From contig CAIYGI010000336.1 of assembly GCA_903925685.1 (NCBI GenBank), forward strand, positions 1 to 53,427: a DNA stretch of 53,427 nt, in the 5' to 3' direction. A program made the position numbers and the translations under genes. Each line of letters starts with the position of its first letter. The first letter of the stretch is position 1. Below are positions 34,557-42,710 of this stretch, piece after piece. This DNA is from an uncultured bacterium (GTDB lineage Bacteria > Verrucomicrobiota > Kiritimatiellia > CAIKKV01 > CAIYGI01). The notes below the pieces were generated by a model. That model ran no database searches. It was not told the origin of the DNA and saw nothing but the letters and a program-made list of their open reading frames with translations.

Positions 34557-36884
34557 TCAGAAGCCATAGCCTACCGCAAAACTGAACCGTTCGGTGCGTG
34601 TATTCGGATCGTCGCGCTGGATCGGCCAGGCGTAGTCGAGCCGGATCGGGAAGCCGGGAATGTTGAGCCGGATGCCGAAGCCCGCGCCCACCGCCAGGTG
34701 GCTGAAGTCCGTCTCGTAGGGATCGAACCAGGCGTTGCCGGCATCCACGAAGGTCGCAAAGCGCAATTTGCTGACAATCGGCACGGTGTATTCCACCGTC
34801 GCGATCGCCAGCGTCTGGCCGCCGATCGGACGGATGTCGCCGTTGTCCACCGCCACGCCCTTCGGGCCCACGCCGCGGTAGCGGAAGCCCCGGATGGTGC
34901 GGAAACCGCCCGCAAACAAACGTTCGGACACCGGTATCGGGTCGTTGTCCGTCAAGCCGTCCACCACCTGCGCCCGCACGCGTCCGTTCAGGATGTGATC
35001 CCACCAGGGCGAGACGTGCCCCGCAACACCGGCTTCCAGCTGGTAAAGTTGCGTGTCGCCGCCCATCGGCCCGCCCATCAGCATGCCCGTCGCATAGAGG
35101 CGTGTGCCGCGGGTCGGCAGGAAGACGCTGTCGCGCGTGTCGCGGCTCCAGGTCGCGGCCAGCGAGCTTTCCAGCCGCGGCGGTTCGACGAAACTGAAGA
35201 GGTTGGTTTCACCGTGTTTGTCCACGTAGACGTAGTTGTTGGTGTCCGTGATGTCGTTCACTTCCACCCGTTCGATGCGGTAGACCCAGTCGAGCCGCTG
35301 CGGCCCGCCGAGGCTCATGCCCAGACTGACGGCGGAGCCGATGCGGTTCAGACTGTAGTTGTCGTACTGGCGTTCCTGGTAATACAGGTCCACCCCCAGC
35401 GACAACTTGCGGTCCAGAAACCAGGGCTCGACGAACGACACGGTCAGGTCGCGGCGGTTGCTGCCGGCTTCGACGCGGATCTTGGCCTTCTGGCCGTTGC
35501 CGACGAAGGGCCAGCCCCGGATGTCGAAGTTGCCCTGGCTGATTTCCGCGTAGCCGATGATCTGGTCGATGCTCGAAAAACCGGCGCCGACCATGAATTG
35601 CCCGGTGCGCTGCTCTTCGACCTCGAAGACCAGGTCGCTGCGGTTGGATGCCGCGGTGGCCTCTTCGTAAGTCTCGACCGACGAGAAGAAGCCCAGGTTC
35701 TTCAGGCGCTTTTCGCTGCGCCGCATCTGCACGCCGTTGAAGGTCTCGCCCGGATAGACCGTCAGTTCGCGGCGGATCACCTTGTCGCGCGTGATGGCAT
35801 TGCCGCGGATCGTCACGTCGCGGATGGTGGTCAACTGTCCCTCCTGCACCGGAAAGCGCACATCCACCAGCCCCGTGCTGTCGTCCATCAGGTTCTCGAA
35901 GCTCACGCGCGTGCGCATGTAACCGCGGCCTTCGTAATAGTCGCGCAAGGCGTCCACCGCATTGTGCAGCGTGTCCACCGAGGCCACGTCGCCGGGCTTG
36001 ACCGCGAGCGCCCGACGCAGGTCGTTTGTGGAATAAATCGTCGCGCCGGTCACCGTCAGCGAACGGACGCGATAGAGGCGGCCTTCACTGATGGGGAAGG
36101 TCACCTCGTAGCGGCCGTCGCCACGCTCCAGCACGATCGGCCGGGCCACGCGCGCGTCAAGGTAGCCCTTCTTCTGGTAGGCCTGGACGATGCGGTCGAG
36201 ATCGGCTTCGAGCTCGTCCTGGTCGTACGGCGTGTGCGTGAACCAGCCGATCGGGTTGTACCAGGAATCGAGGCCGATGGCCTCCTTCAGCTCCAGCCGT
36301 CCCATGTGGTCGTTGCCAGTGAAATGAAAGCGCCGGATCGTGGTGCGGCTGCCCTCGTCCAGCGTCACGGTCAAGCGCGCCGTGCCGTCGCGCTCATTGA
36401 CGTTTTCCAGTTTCCAGGTCACGCGGATGAAAACGAAGCGCTTCTTGCGGTATTCCTGCTTGAGTTTCGAAACCGCTGCGGCCACGCTCGGCTGGTCCAC
36501 GAAATCCCCGGCCTTCAGCCCCAGCAAATCATGGACGCTGCTGACGCTGTTGTAATCGTTGCCTTTCACCACCACGGCGTCGATCAGTTTGAGCTTCGGA
36601 CGGATGCGGTAGGTGAGCGTGACCTCGTCGCCGCCCGCGGAACTGACGTCGGCCTGCACGGTCGAGACCCGTTCGGCCTTGAGCAGCGTGCGCACGTCCT
36701 GTTCCACCGCGCCGCGATCGAGCGTCTGGCCGGCGCGGATGGCCGTGTGCGCGATCAGATATCCGGTGTCCACCGTGCCCGGCCCCTCCAGCGCGAAACG
36801 GACCTCCCGCACGGATTCCGCGCGCGCCGCCGCGGCGAGCAGCAGGATCGACGCCAGCGTTACGCCATATCGCCAGGTCTTCAT
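34557..36884 (-). CDS. bamA: Outer membrane assembly factor BamA
   Basis: About 775 residues. A signal peptide (LASILLLAAAARA) is followed by five POTRA-type repeats (for example VVVKGNDYNSVSSVHDLL and FTGNDHMGRLELKEAIG) and a C-terminal barrel ending in FSFAVGYGF with the terminal phenylalanine. The barrel contains a GFRTIRGFRYRGVGP motif, the conserved RGF/Y-type loop. The start (36884) has AAGGA before it and overlaps the dnaB stop in ATGA. It inserts beta-barrel proteins into the outer membrane. The upstream open frame belongs to dnaB and is not part of it. Confidence 0.95.
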   Translation of the reverse strand: MKTWRYGVTLASILLLAAAARAESVREVRFALEGPGTVDTGYLIAHTAIRAGQTLDRGAVEQDVRTLLKAERVSTVQADVSSAGGDEVTLTYRIRPKLKLIDAVVVKGNDYNSVSSVHDLLGLKAGDFVDQPSVAAAVSKLKQEYRKKRFVFIRVTWKLENVNERDGTARLTVTLDEGSRTTIRRFHFTGNDHMGRLELKEAIGLDSWYNPIGWFTHTPYDQDELEADLDRIVQAYQKKGYLDARVARPIVLERGDGRYEVTFPISEGRLYRVRSLTVTGATIYSTNDLRRALAVKPGDVASVDTLHNAVDALRDYYEGRGYMRTRVSFENLMDDSTGLVDVRFPVQEGQLTTIRDVTIRGNAITRDKVIRRELTVYPGETFNGVQMRRSEKRLKNLGFFSSVETYEEATAASNRSDLVFEVEEQRTGQFMVGAGFSSIDQIIGYAEISQGNFDIRGWPFVGNGQKAKIRVEAGSNRRDLTVSFVEPWFLDRKLSLGVDLYYQERQYDNYSLNRIGSAVSLGMSLGGPQRLDWVYRIERVEVNDITDTNNYVYVDKHGETNLFSFVEPPRLESSLAATWSRDTRDSVFLPTRGTRLYATGMLMGGPMGGDTQLYQLEAGVAGHVSPWWDHILNGRVRAQVVDGLTDNDPIPVSERLFAGGFRTIRGFRYRGVGPKGVAVDNGDIRPIGGQTLAIATVEYTVPIVSKLRFATFVDAGNAWFDPYETDFSHLAVGAGFGIRLNIPGFPIRLDYAWPIQRDDPNTRTERFSFAVGYGF

Positions 36885-38311
36885 GGTCCCATCCTTTCGT
36901 CGCCGGCGTTCATGCCGTGCGCGCAATCGCGGAAGCGGGTGAAGTCTTCGTCGAAGAGCAGTCGCACTTCGTCGTTGGTCGGCCCGTTGCGGTGCTTGGC
37001 GACATCCACGATCGCCAGCGACGGCGTGGATTCGTCGTAGCGTGGATCGTCGGGATTCTTGCCGGGACGGCGCAGCAGCAGCACAACATCGGCGTCCTGT
37101 TCGAGCGAACCCGAGTCGCGCAGGTCGGAGATCTTTGGCACGCCCTGCTTGTCGCGCGTCTCGGGATTGCGGTTGAGCTGGCTCAGCACGAGCACGGGAA
37201 TGTTCAGTTCCTTGGCCATGCCCTTGAGCGTGGCCGAGACATGGGCGATTTCGCGTTCGCGGCTCTGGCGCGCGAAGGCCTCGGAGCGCACCAGTTGAAG
37301 GTAGTCGATCACGATCAGTTCGACTTTGTGTTTTTTCTGCATGCGCCGCGCCCGCGAACGCAGCTCCATGATGTCCAGCCCGGCCGTGTCGTCCAGGAAA
37401 ATCGGCGCCTTGGACAGACAGTCCACGGCGCTTACGAGCTTGCGATGGTTGGCCGCCGTGACGATGCCCTGCATGACCTGGTGCGAGGAGACCTCGGCGC
37501 GGCAGCAGATCATGCGGCGGGCCAGGTCGGAACAGGACATTTCCAGGCTGAACACGCCCACCGGGCGCGGCGGCGAGGAGCGGTAGTTGGGCGAGCCCGC
37601 GGCGACGCTCTCGACGATGTTCATGGCCATCGAGGTCTTGCCCATCGAGGGGCGCGCCGCGAGGATGATCAGGTTCGCCGGCCGCAGTCCGAGCAGGACA
37701 TGGTCGAGATCCAGAAAGCCCGTCGGAATGCCGGCCATGACGTGCTGGCCGGATTTGATGGCCTCGATTTCGCCGACCAGGGCGGTCACCACGGAGGACC
37801 AGGAGGGCATCTGGCCGTGCTGCCGCTCGCTGATGTCGTAAAAGGCCTGCTCGACCTGACCGAGTACTTCGTCGGCGCGCCCCTCCTCGGCGTAGCACAG
37901 CCGTTCGGCTTCGCGCGCCCTGTCGATCACCATCCGCAGCAGATGTTTCTGGCGGACCAGGTCGATGTAATATTCGGCGTGGGCCGCGGTGGGAATGGCG
38001 TCCACCAGCTGGTCGAGCACCGCCGGACCGCCGATGCGGTCCAGCAGGTTGGCGGAGCGGAAACGTTCGGTGACCGTGAGCAGATCGATCGGCCGGTTCT
38101 CGCGGGCCATCTCGATGCAGACGTCGAAGACCGCCCGGTGCGACGGATGGTAAAATGAATCGGGGCTCAGCTGCTGCGCGACGCACAGATCGAGCACGCG
38201 CCCGGCGTCGAGCAGCAGACAGCCCAGGACACCCCGTTCAGCTTCTTCGCTATGGGGCGGCACACGATCCAAACGCGGCGCGGCGGCCGGAGTGGGAATG
38301 CCGGGGGCCAT
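36881..38311 (-). CDS. dnaB: Replicative DNA helicase
   Basis: A 476-residue hexameric helicase. The N-terminal helical domain starts PPHSEEAERGVLGCLLLD (~18-35). The RecA-like domain has Walker A ARPSMGKTSMA (~220), a FSLEMSC segment, VIDYLQLV (Walker B, ~323) and LSQLNR (~376-381), ending in DVAKHRNGPTNDEVRLLF. It unwinds DNA at the fork. It follows rplI by 14 bases and overlaps bamA, so replication, translation and envelope genes share a transcript. No intein is present. Confidence 0.96.
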   Translation of the reverse strand: MAPGIPTPAAAPRLDRVPPHSEEAERGVLGCLLLDAGRVLDLCVAQQLSPDSFYHPSHRAVFDVCIEMARENRPIDLLTVTERFRSANLLDRIGGPAVLDQLVDAIPTAAHAEYYIDLVRQKHLLRMVIDRAREAERLCYAEEGRADEVLGQVEQAFYDISERQHGQMPSWSSVVTALVGEIEAIKSGQHVMAGIPTGFLDLDHVLLGLRPANLIILAARPSMGKTSMAMNIVESVAAGSPNYRSSPPRPVGVFSLEMSCSDLARRMICCRAEVSSHQVMQGIVTAANHRKLVSAVDCLSKAPIFLDDTAGLDIMELRSRARRMQKKHKVELIVIDYLQLVRSEAFARQSREREIAHVSATLKGMAKELNIPVLVLSQLNRNPETRDKQGVPKISDLRDSGSLEQDADVVLLLRRPGKNPDDPRYDESTPSLAIVDVAKHRNGPTNDEVRLLFDEDFTRFRDCAHGMNAGDERMGP

Positions 38312-38325
38312 GAGCGTACCCGGGA

Positions 38326-38778
38326 CTAGACCGCCTGGACCACGGCCACCTTGATCGTCGCCTCGACTTCGGGATGGATGCGGACCTTGATCTCGCAGGC
38401 TCCCAGAGCCTTGATCGGCGCTTCAAGCTGCACGGCATGCTTCTCGACTTCGAAACCCTGCGCGTGCAGCGCCTCGACAATGTCCGCGGCGGTCACGGAA
38501 CCGAATATCTTGTCCTCGGCGCCGACCTTGACGGCGATCGTATAAGCCTTGCCGGCCATGGCGTCCGCCAGTGCGCGCATTTTACCCAGCACGGCTTCGC
38601 GTTCGGCCAGTTGCGCGGCCTGGAGCTTGACCATCTGCCGGCGCGTGGCCGCCGTCACCGGCGCCGCGAGCTTCTGGGGAAACAGATAATTGCGGGCATA
38701 CCCGTCCTTGACCGACACGACGGCGCCCAGCGCGCCGAGTTCCTTGACATCCTGCATCAGCATTACTTCGATCGCCAT
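38326..38778 (-). CDS. rplI: Ribosomal protein L9
   Basis: A 150-residue L9 with the conserved N-domain (VMLMQDVKELGALGAVVSVKDGYARNYL, quoted in part), a long helix, and the C-domain containing KIFGSVTAADI. ATG 38778 has AAAGGAG seven bases upstream and gives the family's usual N-terminus; the longer frame does not. It is part of the 50S subunit. Confidence 0.96.
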   Translation of the reverse strand: MAIEVMLMQDVKELGALGAVVSVKDGYARNYLFPQKLAAPVTAATRRQMVKLQAAQLAEREAVLGKMRALADAMAGKAYTIAVKVGAEDKIFGSVTAADIVEALHAQGFEVEKHAVQLEAPIKALGACEIKVRIHPEVEATIKVAVVQAV

Positions 38779-38821
38779 GGGCGTTCTCCTTTGGAGTACC
38801 AAACAATAAAGGCGGGCTTGC

Positions 38822-39103
38822 CTACTTGACCAGCCCCACGACGCGCGAACGGCGGATCGCCTTGGCGATTTGCCGCTGCTGCTCGGGCGTACACCCGGTG
38901 CGCCGGCGGGGCATGATCTTGCCCTGCTCGGTCACGAATCGCCGCAGGAATTCCGGGTCGTTCAGGGCCAGCTCCTTGACCCCTTCCATAGGCAACGCGC
39001 GCCGCCGCATCACGCCGCCCATCATATTATTGCTGTCCCTGTCGCGATCACGATCGCGGTCGCGGTCTTTGTCTCGTTCCCTGGCAACAATTCGCATAGC
39101 CAT
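38822..39103 (-). CDS. rpsR: Ribosomal protein S18 with an Arg-Asp repeat N-terminus
   Basis: A 93-residue S18. The conserved core is DPEFLRRFVTEQGKIMPRRR (~49-68) followed by CTPEQQRQIAKAIRRSRVVGL. The zinc-binding cysteines of some S18 proteins are absent. The first ~25 residues are an unusual run of Arg-Asp pairs (RDKDRDRDRDRDRD), encoded by a near-hexamer repeat at ~39030-39080, not found in standard S18. The usual neighbour, ssb, is displaced by a ~2-kb insert. Confidence 0.92.
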   Translation of the reverse strand: MAMRIVARERDKDRDRDRDRDRDSNNMMGGVMRRRALPMEGVKELALNDPEFLRRFVTEQGKIMPRRRTGCTPEQQRQIAKAIRRSRVVGLVK

Positions 39104-39140
39104 ATTCGTTCTCCTTGTTACTAAAATCCTTTTCGCCGCT

Positions 39141-39184
39141 TCACACTAAAACGACAGATTGTCTTCGACCGGCATTCCCGGTCC
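39141..39184. repeat. 44-bp duplication of the ssb 3' end, displaced copy
   Basis: Matches 41167-41210 at 39 of 44 positions by direct count, including the stop codon and five bases beyond it. It forms the 3' end of the SUMF1-fold gene. Confidence 0.85.
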
Positions 39185-40519
39185 AACTGCCGTGTCCGCG
39201 GACGCACTGGAATCAGAAGCCTGTTTGGTGGCCGCAATAATCACCAGCCCGTTCTTCATACAACATTTCGTTTTGTTATTCAAGTTTTTCATGCCCGCTA
39301 CAGATGTTGCTTGGCGAGATGCGATCCCAACGGTCTCTGTGAGCAAGACAGTCCGGAAGCCAATCTGTCGGTCGGCGGTGTCCGGGTAGTAGTTGGGGCG
39401 AAAAGCAAGCCGACAGAAGTCGGTGCCGTAGGACCAACTGCCGCCGCGAAACACGCGGTACGAACCCGAAGTCGCACCTTGCGGATCACTCACCGTGCCG
39501 GGGTAACTCCCGTACCAGTCCAGGCACCATTCCAAAACATTTCCGTGAATGTCGTACAGCCCCCACTGATTTGGCAGATAACTGCCGACTTGGGCCGTCG
39601 CGCCTGATGTATCCACAGACTGTTCGTAGTTACTGCCGCCGTTATACCAGTACCGCCCAACCTCGGACATGTGCGCGTCACTGTTCGTGTTGGTAAGGTT
39701 GTAGCCCGAGTTCAGTGCAGTGGTCGTGCCGGCCCGGCCGGCATACTCCCATTGCGACTCCGTCGGCAGGTCGAATGTCTTTCCCGTACGTGCCCGCAGT
39801 CGGCCCATGAACGAATCTACGTCCACGTTGCCGTTGGCAGGCCAGTTTGTGCCGGCGCTCGCCCCGCGAATGTCGTTGTAACTCACCTGTTCAACTGGAC
39901 GGGAATCGCGATAACTGGTGTTATTGAACCAACTCGGCCAGGTTCCCATGACCCTTTCCCACTGCTTCTGCGTGACATCGAAGACGCAAATGTAGAATGG
40001 CTGCTTCAGGGTGACTTGATGCTGGGTTTCGTCGTCGTATCGCCCGAGTTCGTTCGTAGGCGAGCCCATCGTGAAGGTACCCGCCGGGATACGCCGAAAC
40101 ACCAGTTTGGTGGTCTTGTATTCTTCCGTCCATCCGCCCGCGGGAACGGTTGTCAGATAACTCACCGGGTAGTTCGTTGCCGACGGACCGGCAGAAAGGT
40201 CAATCATCATGTAGTCGGCAATCTCTGCCACAACTCGGTAGAAACAACTCGCCTCACTCACGCCCACCGTTGCCATGTTCTGACTGTAATCACGTGCCAC
40301 GATGCCCGTCACGCCGGGCGAACCGGTGTACCACACACCTGTAGGAGCATTCGCCCATTCCACCCGATATACGGTGGCTGTCGTGAATTCGCTGAAAGTC
40401 AGTTGTCCAGTGATATCGAAGGACTTGATCACCAGATCCGCCGCCTGGGTTAAACGCCCTGTATACATTACGCCACCCGCCATCGCCAATACCAACAACC
40501 ATATTCGTGACTTCATCAT
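39146..40519 (-). CDS. Secreted SUMF1/FGE-fold protein with an SSB-like tail
   Basis: About 457 residues with a signal-like N-terminus (IWLLVLAMAGGVMYTG). Residues from about IPAGTFTMGSP on are the formylglycine-generating-enzyme fold: ETQHQVTLKQPFYI, DLPTESQWEYAGRAG, GLYDIHGNVLEWCLDW, RVFRGGSW and IGFRTV. The two catalytic cysteines of true FGE are not both present (only one, in DFCRL), so it is probably a binding or other FGE-like protein. After the fold, a lysine/cysteine-rich linker leads to GPGMPVEDNLSF, nearly the SSB C-terminus, encoded by a copied ssb end. Start chosen at 40519; 40543 is possible. Confidence 0.8.
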   Translation of the reverse strand: MMKSRIWLLVLAMAGGVMYTGRLTQAADLVIKSFDITGQLTFSEFTTATVYRVEWANAPTGVWYTGSPGVTGIVARDYSQNMATVGVSEASCFYRVVAEIADYMMIDLSAGPSATNYPVSYLTTVPAGGWTEEYKTTKLVFRRIPAGTFTMGSPTNELGRYDDETQHQVTLKQPFYICVFDVTQKQWERVMGTWPSWFNNTSYRDSRPVEQVSYNDIRGASAGTNWPANGNVDVDSFMGRLRARTGKTFDLPTESQWEYAGRAGTTTALNSGYNLTNTNSDAHMSEVGRYWYNGGSNYEQSVDTSGATAQVGSYLPNQWGLYDIHGNVLEWCLDWYGSYPGTVSDPQGATSGSYRVFRGGSWSYGTDFCRLAFRPNYYPDTADRQIGFRTVLLTETVGIASRQATSVAGMKNLNNKTKCCMKNGLVIIAATKQASDSSASADTAVGPGMPVEDNLSF

Positions 40520-40643
40520 GACTTGCCTGTTTTCAATCTTCATCACGAGCCCGCTTTTAATGGCCACATTGCGTAGGACTCGCCATCGTAAATTTCCACA
40601 AATATGTGGCATTGGCCTACTGTCTGAGGAAATCCGACCACCA

Positions 40644-40886
40644 CTAAGACCGTGGCCCTGCGGTCTTTCTGGAGAGACTGTAACCCAAAAGGATCAAGAG
40701 AAGAGAAAGTAAAGTCCCAGTGGTATACCAGAAGACGTAGAAGTTCGCGGGCAACTCGGGTGGAACTCTGCTAGCCCATTGGGCGGAGTTGATCACCGGC
40801 AGAAACGTGACGACAAGGCCCACGGCACCGGCCAGAGCCAGAACGAAACCAAAGATCGCTCGACATGTTGTGAATAGCGACTTCAT
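40644..40886 (-). CDS. Small two-span membrane protein
   Basis: About 80 residues with two hydrophobic segments (IFGFVLALAGAVGLVVTFLP and VFWYTTGTLLSLLLILLGYS) separated by a short outside loop. It starts MKSLFTTCRA at 40886; the longer frame upstream overlaps the next small gene. I do not recognise the family. It sits inside the insert between ssb and rpsR with the SUMF1-fold gene. Confidence 0.5.
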   Translation of the reverse strand: MKSLFTTCRAIFGFVLALAGAVGLVVTFLPVINSAQWASRVPPELPANFYVFWYTTGTLLSLLLILLGYSLSRKTAGPRS

Positions 40887-40896
40887 AAGACTGAAC

Positions 40897-41172
40897 TCAG
40901 AATTGACGGTCCAACCAATAGTACGCTCGCGTCGCTCCGTAAACAGCCGGATCGACAAACCAGTCAAATACAACCGTGCCGAATCCGTTCTGCAGAAGGT
41001 TCCCGTACGTCACGTCGGTGAACTCCTCGCACTTCGACCATTTGCCTATGTTCCGCGAGATAAGCATGTCTCGAATCCAGGTGTTCTTGCTGTAGCCCCA
41101 GTAGCTTATTGTGAGCGCTGTCGGCGACGTAGCATTTTTGCAACTCTTGGGTCTTAACCCCACGTTCCACAC
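40897..41172 (-). CDS. Hypothetical 91-residue protein in the ssb-rpsR insert
   Basis: A GTG start shares one base with the ssb stop. The product is rich in aromatic residues (YWGYSKNTWIRDMLISR, VFDWFVDPAVYG, YYWLDRQF), which makes a chance frame unlikely, but there is no family I can name. The N-terminal residues just after the duplication may not be native; an internal start is possible. Confidence 0.45.
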   Translation of the reverse strand: MWNVGLRPKSCKNATSPTALTISYWGYSKNTWIRDMLISRNIGKWSKCEEFTDVTYGNLLQNGFGTVVFDWFVDPAVYGATRAYYWLDRQF

Positions 41173-41210
41173 TAGAACGGCAGATTGTCTTCGTCCGGCA
41201 ATCCCGGTCC
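41167..41210. repeat. 44-bp duplication of the ssb 3' end, ssb copy
   Basis: Partner of 39141-39184. The pair brackets the ~2-kb insert in the ribosomal/ssb operon. Confidence 0.85.
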
Positions 41211-41714
41211 CGCTCCAGAATTCACGGCTGAGCCCGATGTAGAGGCCGCCGCTGCGACTGCGGGAGTGGGCGCAGCAACAGATGGCGACGCCCTATCTGG
41301 CGTTGACGCCTGGGCCGTCCCACTGCGGGCCGCTGTATTTGCGGATGCGCCATGCGGGGCTTCGCCGTCGGCTGTCCGGCGGGGCGGGGGCCCCACGAAC
41401 TGGGTGCGTTCCGCCACCACGCGCACGCAATTGCGCTTTTGGCCGTCCTTCTCCCACTCGTCGTACTGCAGCCGCCCCTCGACGAAGAGCGGCGAGCCCT
41501 TGGACAGGTACTGGCCGCAGGTTTCGGCCTGCTTGCCCCAGACCACCACGTCCACAAAACAGGTCTCTTCCTTGTCCTCGCCCTGCTGTGTCTTGAAACG
41601 TCTGGTCGTCGCCAGCCGCAGAGTGGCATTGGCCATGCCGGAGGGCATATAGCGCACCTCCGGATCACGGGTCAGATTGCCGAGCAACAGCACACGATTG
41701 ACTGAAACGTTCAT
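41172..41714 (-). CDS. ssb: Single-stranded DNA-binding protein
   Basis: A 180-residue SSB. The OB fold runs from NRVLLLGNLTRDPEVRYMPSG (~6-25) through FVDVVVWGKQAETC and GSPLFVEGRLQYDEW to ~110. A long alanine/serine-rich linker ends in GLPDEDNLPF, the tip that recruits repair and replication proteins. It follows rpsF by 11 bases. The last codons and the stop are duplicated at 39141-39184, 2 kb downstream, marking the edge of an insertion. Confidence 0.96.
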   Translation of the reverse strand: MNVSVNRVLLLGNLTRDPEVRYMPSGMANATLRLATTRRFKTQQGEDKEETCFVDVVVWGKQAETCGQYLSKGSPLFVEGRLQYDEWEKDGQKRNCVRVVAERTQFVGPPPRRTADGEAPHGASANTAARSGTAQASTPDRASPSVAAPTPAVAAAASTSGSAVNSGAGPGLPDEDNLPF

Positions 41715-41725
41715 GCCGGACGATC

Positions 41726-42097
41726 CTAACGGGAATACCGGTCATGCGGCGCGCGATAATCGTGATCGTCGCGCGGGGGGCGGTCTTCGCGCGGCGCCGG
41801 CGGAGGGGGAATGCCCTTCGGCAACTTGCCGATCTGGGTGCGGAAGATATCCTCCATCAGGCGAAAGCGCGGCATCAGGGCCGTCACCTGCTGCGGGGTC
41901 ATTTCGAAAAAGACCGTCACGTACCAGCCGGCCTCGCATTTCTGCATCGTGCGGGCAAAAGGCCGGCGGCCCATCGCGCGCACTTCCAGCACCTTGCCGC
42001 CGTGCTTTTCGATTTCGGCGCGAACTTGGGCGGTGATGCCCTCCACCCGATCCTCGGGCAGTCTTTCGTGGTAGATAAACAACCCTTCGTATGTCAT
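41726..42097 (-). CDS. rpsF: Ribosomal protein S6
   Basis: A 123-residue S6 with YEGLFIYHERLPEDRVEGI at the start, GKVLEVRAMGRRPFAR and EAGWYVTVFFEMTP in the core, and a basic/proline-rich tail. Start overlaps the pth stop in ATGA. It binds 16S rRNA with S18, encoded a few genes downstream. Confidence 0.95.
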   Translation of the reverse strand: MTYEGLFIYHERLPEDRVEGITAQVRAEIEKHGGKVLEVRAMGRRPFARTMQKCEAGWYVTVFFEMTPQQVTALMPRFRLMEDIFRTQIGKLPKGIPPPPAPREDRPPRDDHDYRAPHDRYSR

Positions 42098-42699
42098 GCC
42101 CGTTCTCCTTCTTCGATCGCGCCCGTCGTGGGCCGTCCATTAAACCGATTCATCGCCGTTTCCAATCCCTGCGCAAGCCAGCAGGCCGCGGCATCCGCCG
42201 CCCGTCCCACCGCCTCGCGCATCGCCGCCCATGCCTCCGCATCCAGCGGACGCAACACTTGTTCGACCAGGGCTTCCGCCGCCGCGGACCGGCCGATGCC
42301 GATCCGCAATCGCGCAAATTCCTGGCTGCCCAGATGCTCGATCACCGACGCCAGCCCGCGATGTCCGCCGCTGCCGCCGCCGGGCCGCAATCTCAGCACG
42401 CCCGCATCCAAATCCGCGTCATCCGCCACCACCAGCAACTCCGCCGCGCCGGCGTTGCGGTACCGCATCAGCGGAACCACCGCCGCGCCGCTGGCATTCA
42501 TAAACGTCAACGGCTTCACCAGAAGCAGCGCGCCGCCCGCGGGCGCCTCCGCCTCGGCCACTTCCGCCTCGAACCTCCGCAGCACGCGGAACGAGGCGCC
42601 CCAGCGCGCGGCCAGTTCGTCCAGCACCAGGTACCCGGCGTTATGCGGCGTACGCGCGTACTCCCGCCCCGGGTTGCCCAGGCCGACGATCATTTTCAT
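42094..42699 (-). CDS. pth: Peptidyl-tRNA hydrolase
   Basis: A 201-residue enzyme that recycles stalled peptidyl-tRNA. Conserved text: MIVGLGNPGREYARTPHNAG (residues 3-22, with the catalytic histidine at 20), KPLTFMNASG, VVADDADL (the usual DD(L)DLP loop) and GGSGGHRGL (~107-115). ATG 42699 is 12 bases after the rplY stop; a TTG overlapping that stop is the alternative. Pairing of rplY and pth is common. Confidence 0.94.
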   Translation of the reverse strand: MKMIVGLGNPGREYARTPHNAGYLVLDELAARWGASFRVLRRFEAEVAEAEAPAGGALLLVKPLTFMNASGAAVVPLMRYRNAGAAELLVVADDADLDAGVLRLRPGGGSGGHRGLASVIEHLGSQEFARLRIGIGRSAAAEALVEQVLRPLDAEAWAAMREAVGRAADAAACWLAQGLETAMNRFNGRPTTGAIEEGERA

Positions 42700-42710
42700 C
42701 GAAAACCAAC

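Noticed and set aside
34698-37040. Plus-strand frame opposite bamA
   Set aside because: Antisense of BamA, with His/Val-rich composition and no motif.
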